Assembly (NCBI RefSeq): GCF_014863585.1
Contig: NZ_CP062253.1
Location: forward strand, 1,080,501-1,144,500
Length of the DNA stretch: 64,000 nucleotides
Reading direction: 5' to 3'
DNA from: Pseudomonas gozinkensis
GTDB lineage: Bacteria > Pseudomonadota > Gammaproteobacteria > Pseudomonadales > Pseudomonadaceae
Shown here: positions 57,460-64,000 of the stretch, one piece after another
Layout of the letters: every line of letters begins with the position of its first letter
How positions within the stretch are numbered: the stretch's first letter is position 1
Notes under the pieces: model-generated
Told to the model about the DNA's origin: nothing
Databases searched by the model: none
What the model saw: the letters and a program-made list of their open reading frames with translations, nothing else
Translations under genes and position numbers: made by a program

Positions 57460-59045
57460 AAGAGGGCTTCCGTCAGGCGATGGCCTGGCTGCACACCTGG
57501 ACCGGGCTGGTCTTCGGCTGGCTGCTGTTCGCGATTTTCCTGACCGGGACCCTGGCCTATTTCAAGGACGAAATCAGTCACTGGATGCAGCCGGAAATCC
57601 CGGCCCGCGCGGTGAATGCCGAAGCGAACCTGACCCTGGCGCAACATTACCTGCAACAGCACGCGGTCGGCGCTTCACGCTGGTTGATCGACCTGCCTGA
57701 TGCCCGTGATCCTGGTCTTGGCGTGCGTTGGCAACAGGCCCCGGCCAAGCCCGGCGAGCGCGGCCAGTTCATCAGCAAGACCCTCGACGCACAGACCGGC
57801 GCCGAAGTGCAGGCCCGGGAAAGCATGGGCGGCGAGTTCTTCTACCGCTTCCATTTCCAGTTGCAGATGCCTTACCCGTGGGGCCGCTGGCTCTCGACCA
57901 TCGCCGCGATGGTGATGTTTGTTGCATTGATCACCGGGATCATCACCCACAAGAAAATCTTCAAGGACTTCTTCACCTTCCGCCCGCGCAAGGGCCAGCG
58001 TTCGTGGCTCGACGGGCACAACGCGGTGGGCGTGCTGGTGCTGCCGTTTCACTTGATGATCACCTACAGCAGTCTGGTGATTTTCATGTCGATGGTGATG
58101 CCGGCGAGCATTCTGGCTTCGTACGGCAACAACGTCCGGGCGTTTTACGATGAGGTATTTCCCGCCTCCAATGTGCCCGAGCGTGCCGGTCAACCGGCGA
58201 CGCTGGCACCGCTGGCGCCCCTGCTGCTGACGGCCAGCGAGCAATGGTCGGGCGGACGTGTCGGGCGTATCAGCGTGAACAATCCGGGTGATGCCAACGC
58301 CTCGGTGGTGATGTCCCGCGCCGGTTCCGACCGTGTGGTGAATGATTCCGGCAGCGCCGTGACCTTTCACGGAGTCAGCGGGCAAATCATCGGCACCCCT
58401 CCTGAACAGCCGATGGCGATGGCGGTTGCCGGCAGTTTCTATGGTTTGCACATGGGGCACTTTGCCGGCCCTGTGCTGCGCTGGCTGTACTTCATCTGTG
58501 GTCTGGCCGGCACGGCGATGATCGGCACCGGGCTGGTGATCTGGCTCGGCAAGCGTCAGCTCAAACACGCCAAGACCGGTGTGATGCCGTTCGAGTTGCG
58601 ACTGGTGGAAGTGTTGAACATTGCCAGCATGACCGGACTGGTGGCAGCAGTCGCGGTGTTCTTCTGGGCCAATCGTCTGCTGCCGGTGAGTCTGGCCGGG
58701 CGTGACGACTGGGAAGTGAACGCGTTTTTCATCGCCTGGGGCTTGAGCGTGGTGCACGCCATGTTGCGACCGGGGCGCAAGGCCTGGGTCGAACAGCTTT
58801 CGCTGGGGGCTGCACTGTTTGTCACGGTGCCCGTTCTTAATGGTTTGACCACTCCGTATCACCTCGGTGTGACAGTGCCCGAAGGCGACTGGGTTCTGGC
58901 TGGCTTCGACCTGACGTGTCTGGGCAGCGGTCTGTTCCTCGCCTGGGCTGCCCGAAAAATGCAGCGCGCCGGACACGCCGTCAGCGTAAAAAAACCAGCC
59001 CGCGAAAAGGCCCGGCCGATCACCCTTGAGCAAGGGGCGAACTGA
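57456..59045 (+). CDS. PepSY-associated membrane protein (ferric-reductase-like)
   Basis: The 529-residue inner-membrane protein has the PepSY-TM layout: helix 1 near 15-37 (AMAWLHTWTGLVFGWLLF), a periplasmic segment, then helices near 150-172, 195-215 and 340-365 with His residues in membrane regions (HTW, DGHNAVGVLVLPFHLM). Related proteins reduce ferric siderophores or move electrons through haem. This fits release of iron from siderophores brought in by the nearby receptors; this is inference. It overlaps DUF3649 and abuts DUF3325. Confidence 0.88.
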   Translation: MKEGFRQAMAWLHTWTGLVFGWLLFAIFLTGTLAYFKDEISHWMQPEIPARAVNAEANLTLAQHYLQQHAVGASRWLIDLPDARDPGLGVRWQQAPAKPGERGQFISKTLDAQTGAEVQARESMGGEFFYRFHFQLQMPYPWGRWLSTIAAMVMFVALITGIITHKKIFKDFFTFRPRKGQRSWLDGHNAVGVLVLPFHLMITYSSLVIFMSMVMPASILASYGNNVRAFYDEVFPASNVPERAGQPATLAPLAPLLLTASEQWSGGRVGRISVNNPGDANASVVMSRAGSDRVVNDSGSAVTFHGVSGQIIGTPPEQPMAMAVAGSFYGLHMGHFAGPVLRWLYFICGLAGTAMIGTGLVIWLGKRQLKHAKTGVMPFELRLVEVLNIASMTGLVAAVAVFFWANRLLPVSLAGRDDWEVNAFFIAWGLSVVHAMLRPGRKAWVEQLSLGAALFVTVPVLNGLTTPYHLGVTVPEGDWVLAGFDLTCLGSGLFLAWAARKMQRAGHAVSVKKPAREKARPITLEQGAN

Positions 59046-59372
59046 ATGCTGTTGGCGCTGTTGCTCTGCTATTCCGGCTTCACCGCATTGTGTTTGGCGA
59101 TGCCCCGGCATCACGAAGACGTACTCGGCCACAAACCTTCGGCATCCCGGCGACAAGGCCTGAAGATCGCCGGTTGGTTGCTGCTGGGACTTTCGCTCTG
59201 GGCGGCCGTTTCCAGGAAGGGCTGGAGTTTCGGTCTGGTCGACTGGTGCGCGGTGTTGATGCTCAGTGCGCTGACTCTGGTTCTGCTGCTGCCCTATCGC
59301 CCACGGCTAGTCATTACGATGGCCGGGCTGAGCCTGCTCGCCAGCCCGGTCGCTGCGTGGGCCCTGAACTGA
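59046..59372 (+). CDS. DUF3325 membrane protein
   Basis: The 108-residue inner-membrane protein has three helices (about 1-20, 40-58 and 65-105), and PRHHEDVLGHKPS between the first two. It follows the PepSY gene with no gap. DUF3649, PepSY and DUF3325 usually travel as a trio. The function is unknown. Confidence 0.87.
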   Translation: MLLALLLCYSGFTALCLAMPRHHEDVLGHKPSASRRQGLKIAGWLLLGLSLWAAVSRKGWSFGLVDWCAVLMLSALTLVLLLPYRPRLVITMAGLSLLASPVAAWALN

Positions 59373-59373
59373 C

Positions 59374-59940
59374 ATGTTGATCGGCCATCCTCCCGAGCGT
59401 CGCGACGACGAACCCCATGGCGCCCGTGCGCATTTTCTTCAGGTGTTCCTGTCCCAGCGTTCGCAGATGGAAGCGCTGGTGAGCCGGCGCGTCGGTTGCC
59501 GGGCGACGGCGGCGGATCTGGTGCAGGACCTGTTCCTGCGTTTCTGGCGTCGGCCGCTGGTGCAGGTCGAAGAACTCAGCACTTATCTTTTGCGTTGTGC
59601 CGGCAACATCGCCATCGATCATCTGCGCAGCGAAGGCGCGCGGGTGCGGGTCAACGAAGGCTGGCAACCGGATGAGCCTGACAGCAGCGCCAGCGAGCCG
59701 CAGGCCGCGCTCGAAGCGGGCAACGATTTGCGCCATGTCGAAGCGGCGTTGCGCGCTTTGCCCGAGCGCACGCGGCAGATCTTTTTGCTCAATCGCATCC
59801 ACGGGCGCAAGTACGCCGAGATCGCCAAAGCCATGGGCCTGTCCCAAAGCGCCGTGGAAAAACATATGATGCGCGCCCTCGAGGCCTGCAAGGCCAGCCT
59901 GCGCGAACCCGCGCCACGCCTGCCAGGGAAAGCACCGTGA
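59374..59940 (+). CDS. ECF sigma factor, FecI-like (second)
   Basis: The 188-residue sigma factor has region 2 TAADLVQDLFLRFWRR (about 47-62) and region 4 LPERTRQIFLLNRIHGRKYA with MGLSQSAVEKHM (about 128-165). It starts 1 base after the DUF3325 stop codon, so it seems part of the same transcript as the reductase-like genes. It overlaps its FecR partner by 4 bases. Likely target: the TonB receptor gene at 61127. Confidence 0.92.
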   Translation: MLIGHPPERRDDEPHGARAHFLQVFLSQRSQMEALVSRRVGCRATAADLVQDLFLRFWRRPLVQVEELSTYLLRCAGNIAIDHLRSEGARVRVNEGWQPDEPDSSASEPQAALEAGNDLRHVEAALRALPERTRQIFLLNRIHGRKYAEIAKAMGLSQSAVEKHMMRALEACKASLREPAPRLPGKAP

Positions 59941-60926
59941 ATTACACCGAACGCGTCATCCCGACGCCCGCTCAGGAACAGGCCGCTTTCGCCTGGCTGA
60001 GCCTGCTGCATGACCGCCCGAGCACCGGTGATCAACTGACCTTCAGTCAATGGCTGCGCGCTGACCCGGCCCACGCCGAGGCCTACGCCCAGGCGCAAGT
60101 GGTGTGGGAATTGAGCGAAGGGCCGGCGCGCACGTTGGCTGATGAAGACGCGCTCGCGTTGCAGGGTTTGCTCAAGGCGATGGATCGACCGCGCCGTGCG
60201 CCGGTTCGACGCTGGGCCGGCGCGCTGGCCATGGCGGCCTGTCTGCTGTTGATGATCAGCCTCGGCAGCGGTTGGCAGCCGCAGCGCTGGATCGAAGATC
60301 TGGGCGCCGATTACGTGTCGGCACCGGGCGAGATCCGCACCGTGATCCTGGCCGATCAATCGCAAGTGACGCTGGACGCCGACAGCGCCATCGCCGTGGA
60401 TTTCAGTCATGGCGAGCGGCATGTGCAATTGCGTCGCGGCGCCGGATTTTTCAGCGTGACCCACACCGGCGATCCCTTTGTGGTCGAGGCCGAGAAGGGT
60501 GAGGCGCGAGTGCTGGGCACGCAATTCGAAGTGCGCCTGCAATCTCCTGGCGCACAAGTCACTGTGCTGTCAGGGCGCGTCGGCGTGACGGCTGCGCGGG
60601 ATGCCGAACAGCAGATTCTCACCGCCGGCCAGCAAGTGGCGTATGGCGAAGGCACTGCGCAAAAACTGCATGCCGTGGACAGCGAAGCGCAACTGGCGTG
60701 GCGCCAGGGCTGGCTGACTTACTACAAGTCGACACTGGCCGAAGTGGTGCAGGATCTGCGGCGTTATTACCCCGGACGGATCGTGTTGCTCAACGACGAA
60801 CTGGGCGCGCGCAAGGTCAGCGGAAGCTTTCCGAGCAAGGATCCGCAAGCCGTGTTGAATTCGCTGCAAGGGGTGTTGGGATTCGAGCAGCATCAGGTGC
60901 TAGGACATCTGATAATTCTTCGCTGA
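59937..60926 (+). CDS. FecR-family anti-sigma regulator (second)
   Basis: The 329-residue protein has a cytoplasmic N-terminal part (FAWLSLLHDRPSTGDQLTFS, WLRADPAHAEAYAQA), one membrane helix (about 90-108) and a periplasmic FecR domain (GEIRTVILADQSQVTLDADS) with a C-terminal DUF4974-like secretin-type end. It starts with GTG sharing GTGA with the sigma gene stop codon. It should pair with the STN domain of the next receptor. Confidence 0.92.
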   Translation: MNYTERVIPTPAQEQAAFAWLSLLHDRPSTGDQLTFSQWLRADPAHAEAYAQAQVVWELSEGPARTLADEDALALQGLLKAMDRPRRAPVRRWAGALAMAACLLLMISLGSGWQPQRWIEDLGADYVSAPGEIRTVILADQSQVTLDADSAIAVDFSHGERHVQLRRGAGFFSVTHTGDPFVVEAEKGEARVLGTQFEVRLQSPGAQVTVLSGRVGVTAARDAEQQILTAGQQVAYGEGTAQKLHAVDSEAQLAWRQGWLTYYKSTLAEVVQDLRRYYPGRIVLLNDELGARKVSGSFPSKDPQAVLNSLQGVLGFEQHQVLGHLIILR

Positions 60927-60940
60927 CCTCACTGGCCATT

Positions 60941-61001
60941 TCGCGAGCAAGCTCGCTCCCACAGGTCGTGCATTCCAAGGTGGGAGCGAGCTTGCTCGCG
61001 A
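60941..61001. repeat. REP pair in inside-out order
   Basis: TCGCGAGCAAGCTCGCTCCC comes first and its complement second, with 18 bases between. This is the reverse arrangement from the other REPINs here. It lies between fecR-2 and the receptor gene. Confidence 0.9.
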
Positions 61002-61126
61002 AGGCGTCGGCAGCGACAACGAAAATATTTTCAACTTTGTGGTGAGGTAAACCCGGACGCCATCCGTGTAGTGACTGAAACTGCGAGTCATTCGCATCCG
61101 TTGCGGTTCTACACAGGTCATGAGCA

Positions 61127-63556
61127 ATGAAGTCCAGGGCAAAATCGGGTTCGGTCAAACAGTGGTTAGGCGTTTCGGCATTGAGTTTTTCGGCGTTGGC
61201 CCTGTTGCCGATGAGCGTGGCGCTGGCCGCTGAATCCGTCAGCAGTCAGCCACAAAAGCAATTCAGTTTTTCCCTGGCCGCCAAGCCGTTGCCTCAGGCC
61301 CTGAGCGATTTCAGTCGCGTCACCGGGCAGAGCGTGGTCTACACCGATGAAGCGCCTTACGGCCTGACCGCTCCAGCGATCAACGGCCAGATGAGTGCCG
61401 AACAGGCGCTGCAACGTCTGCTCACCGGCTCGGGCCTGACCTTCCGCCGCACCGACAGCCATACCCTGGCGCTCGAACCGCAACCGACCGCAGGCGCATT
61501 GAACCTCGGCGCGACCACCATCACCTCGGTGGTCAACCAGCCGATGAGTTACCAGCCACCGGAAACCAGCTCGGTGATGCGCTCTTCCGCTTCGCTTCAG
61601 GAAATCCCGCAGACCGTCAACGTGATTCCGGCCCAGGTCATTCGCGATCAGGCACCGCGCAATCTCGATGACGCGCTGGCCAACGTCAGCGGCATCACCC
61701 AGGGCAACACCTTGGGCAGCACTCAGGATTCGGTGATGACCCGTGGCTTCGGCGACAACCGCAACGGCTCGATCATGCGCGACGGCATGCCGGTGGTGCA
61801 GGGGCGTGGCATGAACGCGACCGTGGATCGCGTCGAAGTGCTCAAGGGCCCGGCGTCGCTGCTGTACGGGATTCAGGACCCGGGCGGCGTGGTCAACATG
61901 GTCAGCAAGAAACCCGAACTGACCCGGTACAACGCGCTGACCCTGCGCGGCTCGACCTACGGCGACGGCAAGAACGGCAGCGGTGGCTCGTTCGACAGCA
62001 CCGGTGCGCTGGGGGACTCCGGCCTCGCGTATCGCATGGTGCTGGACCACGAAGACGAAGATTACTGGCGCAACTTCGGCACTCACCGTGAATCGTTGAT
62101 TGCGCCGTCGATTGCCTGGTACGGCGAGCGCACCAAGTTGCTGTTCGCCTATGAGCACCGCGAATTCCTGACCCCGTTTGATCGTGGCACCCTGATCGAT
62201 CCACGCACCAACCATCCGCTGGACATCTCGCGCAACGAGCGTCTCGACGAGAAATTCAACGACATGGAAGGGCGTTCGGACCTCTATCACTTCGAAGCCG
62301 ATCACGAGCTCAACGACGACTGGAAAGCCCATTTCGGCTACAGCTGGAACCGCGAAACCTACGACGCCAGCCAGGTTCGCGTAACCGCGATCGACACCAG
62401 GAAAGGCACCCTGACCCGCAGCATGGACGGCACCCAGGGCGCGATCAGCACCGACCGTTTCACCACCGCCAGCCTCGAAGGCAAGGTCAACGTGCTGGGC
62501 ATGCAGCATGACCTGGTGTTCGGCGTCGACGACGAGTACCGCAAGATCTACCGCGCCGACCTGATCCGCCAGAAAAGCCTGAGCACCTTCAGCTACGTCA
62601 ACCCGGTCTACGGCCGCGAAGTCGAAGGCACCACCGTCAGCCCGGCGGACAGTGCACAGACCGATCTGCTGCGCAGCGATTCGGTGTTCCTGCAGGACTC
62701 CATCCACCTCAATGACCAGTGGATTCTGGTGGCTGGCGGGCGCTTTCAGGAATACGACCAGTACGCCGGCAAGGGCGTGCCGTTCAAGGCCAACACCGAC
62801 AGTAACGGCCAGAAGTGGGTGCCGCGCGCAGGTCTGGTGTATCGCTATACCGACGCGTTGTCGTTCTACGGCAGCTACACCGAATCGTTCAAACCCAACT
62901 CGACCATCGCGCCGCTCAGCGGCAGCAGCACCGTGCTCGACGGCAGCATTGCGCCGGAAGAAGCCAAGTCCTGGGAGCTGGGCGCACGCCTCGACATTCC
63001 GGGGCGCGTTACTGGCAATATCGCCCTGTTCGACATCAAGAAACGCAACGTGCTGGTGGCCAACGCCGAAGGCCCGACCACGATTTACAGCGCCGCCGGC
63101 GAAGTGCGTTCCCGTGGCCTGGAAGTGGATCTGACCGGCCAGCTCAGCGACCGCTGGAGCATGATCGGCAGCTACGCCTACACCGACGCCGAGGTCACGG
63201 AAGACCCGGACTACAAAGGCAACAAGCTGCAGAACGTGGCGAAGAATACCGGCTCGCTGTCGGCGGTCTACGACTTCGGCAGCGTGATCGGTGGCGATCA
63301 ACTTCGGGTCGGCGCCGGCGCGCGATATGTCGGTGAGCGAGCGGGTAACGCGGTGAATGATTTCGAGCTGCCGAGCTACACCGTGGCCGATGCGTTCGCC
63401 ACTTACGACACCAGGGTTGAAGGGCAGAAGGTCAAGTTCCAGCTCAACGTGAAGAACCTGTTCGACCGTACTTACTACACCTCGGCGGCCAGCCGGTTCT
63501 TCGTGTCGATGGGCGATTCGCGGCAGATTTCGTTGTCGAGCACGCTGGAGTTCTGA
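61127..63556 (+). CDS. TonB-dependent siderophore receptor with STN signalling domain
   Basis: The 809-residue outer-membrane receptor has a signal peptide (to about 34), then STN (about 45-115: FSFSLAAKPLPQALSDFSRV, MSAEQALQRLLTGSGL), plug (LQEIPQTVNVIPAQVI, VEVLKGPASLLYGIQDPGG, NMVSKKP) and barrel ending ISLSSTLEF. The plug is of the hydroxamate-type siderophore class (FiuA/FhuE/FoxA-like); the ligand is not certain. It is controlled, by position, through the second ECF/FecR pair. The 200-base gap upstream holds the REP pair and the promoter, which I could not define. Confidence 0.93.
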   Translation: MKSRAKSGSVKQWLGVSALSFSALALLPMSVALAAESVSSQPQKQFSFSLAAKPLPQALSDFSRVTGQSVVYTDEAPYGLTAPAINGQMSAEQALQRLLTGSGLTFRRTDSHTLALEPQPTAGALNLGATTITSVVNQPMSYQPPETSSVMRSSASLQEIPQTVNVIPAQVIRDQAPRNLDDALANVSGITQGNTLGSTQDSVMTRGFGDNRNGSIMRDGMPVVQGRGMNATVDRVEVLKGPASLLYGIQDPGGVVNMVSKKPELTRYNALTLRGSTYGDGKNGSGGSFDSTGALGDSGLAYRMVLDHEDEDYWRNFGTHRESLIAPSIAWYGERTKLLFAYEHREFLTPFDRGTLIDPRTNHPLDISRNERLDEKFNDMEGRSDLYHFEADHELNDDWKAHFGYSWNRETYDASQVRVTAIDTRKGTLTRSMDGTQGAISTDRFTTASLEGKVNVLGMQHDLVFGVDDEYRKIYRADLIRQKSLSTFSYVNPVYGREVEGTTVSPADSAQTDLLRSDSVFLQDSIHLNDQWILVAGGRFQEYDQYAGKGVPFKANTDSNGQKWVPRAGLVYRYTDALSFYGSYTESFKPNSTIAPLSGSSTVLDGSIAPEEAKSWELGARLDIPGRVTGNIALFDIKKRNVLVANAEGPTTIYSAAGEVRSRGLEVDLTGQLSDRWSMIGSYAYTDAEVTEDPDYKGNKLQNVAKNTGSLSAVYDFGSVIGGDQLRVGAGARYVGERAGNAVNDFELPSYTVADAFATYDTRVEGQKVKFQLNVKNLFDRTYYTSAASRFFVSMGDSRQISLSSTLEF

Positions 63557-64000
63557 TCAGCGCAAAAACGCCTGGCGATACTCGCCGGGCGTTCCACCCA
63601 GCACCTGACGAAAGCGGTTGGTGAAGTGACTGGCACTGGCAAACCCGCACGCCAGCGCAATCTCGCCCAACGGCAACGCCGTCCCTCGCAACAACTCCCG
63701 GGCCCGGCTCAAACGCCGCGCCAGTACGTACTGATGCGGCGGCAAGCCGAAGCTCACCCGGAACATCCGCGCAAAGTGGTATTCCGACAATGCACACAAC
63801 CCCGCCAGTTGCCCGAGGCTGATCGGCTCGGCCAGTTGGCTGTCGATGAATTCCACCAGTTGCCGACGCTGATGCGGCGCCAGTCCACCCTTGAGACGCA
63901 AGCCCTGTCGCACGCCAACCTGGCTCAGCAGGGTATGGCTGATCAGTTCGTGGGCGAGGCTGCTGGTCAGCAAACGCTCGCCGGGTTCGTCCCAGTTCAG
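63557..64000 (-). CDS. AraC-family regulator (partial, runs off the window)
   Basis: The C-terminal 147 residues of an AraC protein are present. The double helix-turn-helix is complete (ISLGQLAGLCALSEYHFARM and LPLGEIALACGFASASHFTN, then the closing FRQVLGGTPGEYRQ). The frame is open to the right edge, so the start and sensing domain lie outside. Its stop codon touches the receptor gene stop codon convergently. Confidence 0.9.
   Translation of the reverse strand: MNWDEPGERLLTSSLAHELISHTLLSQVGVRQGLRLKGGLAPHQRRQLVEFIDSQLAEPISLGQLAGLCALSEYHFARMFRVSFGLPPHQYVLARRLSRARELLRGTALPLGEIALACGFASASHFTNRFRQVLGGTPGEYRQAFLR

Overview
The window is bacterial chromosome, dense and G+C-rich. It reads as a Pseudomonas of the P. 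fluorescens/P. koreensis type. The grounds are gene order that I recognise from Pseudomonas (algW-Nif3-cysD-cysNC; acyltransferase-pta-slyD-glutathione peroxidase; folX-folE-folM; hmgR-hmgA-fahA-maiA; fecI-fecR-fecA), lineage-typical small families (DUF3509, DUF3565, HopJ-like) and several copies of the palindromic REPIN repeats typical of this group. No rRNA, tRNA, insertion sequence, prophage or CRISPR array was seen. The species call is inference.

Layout. 0-3 kb: a TonB receptor with a DUF4198 periplasmic partner, under a 43-base palindrome that ends on the receptor start codon. 3-8 kb: periplasmic protease AlgW, a Nif3-like protein and the sulfate-activation genes cysD and cysNC. 8-16 kb: acyltransferase, pta, DUF3565, slyD, glutathione peroxidase, an old-yellow-enzyme, a glycosyltransferase and an A+T-rich orphan gene. 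16-21 kb: cysZ, trxB, a HopJ/DUF1244 pair and folM-folE-folX (tetrahydromonapterin synthesis). 21-24 kb: a blue-light module made of a MerR/LitR-type regulator without the B12 ligand motif, a PilZ-like protein and a short LOV photoreceptor. 24-29 kb: flavodoxin, LysR-lrgA-lrgB, class II aldolase, hydrolase and SDR. 29-33 kb: a gene-poor stretch that may encode a minus-strand small RNA, then the DUF1302/DUF1329 pair and a MalT-type LuxR regulator. 35.6-39 kb: a 1143-residue dermonecrotic-toxin-like (DUF6543) protein of lower G+C. 39-45 kb: homogentisate catabolism and an aromatic-acid-type MFS permease bracketed by two REPINs, one of which encodes the permease's last residues. 45-53 kb: SirB1, a Leu/Phe/Val dehydrogenase lacking the signature lysine, SOS-controlled yebG, psiE, DUF3509, serine permease and serine dehydratase with a LysR regulator, and a ribosome-hibernation-type protein. 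53-64 kb: an iron-uptake island with fecA-fecR-fecI on the minus strand. Facing it across a Fur-like box is a plus-strand run of DUF3649, PepSY, DUF3325, a second ECF sigma factor, a second FecR and a third TonB receptor. An AraC gene runs off the right edge.

How the parts fit: sulfur supply (cysZ, cysDNC), pterin cofactor synthesis, tyrosine/phenylalanine breakdown through homogentisate, serine use, and three separately controlled outer-membrane uptake systems. The points most worth following are the LOV/MerR/PilZ light module, the toxin-like giant protein, the active-site substitution in the amino-acid dehydrogenase, the receptor operator palindrome, and the candidate small RNA near 29.2 kb.
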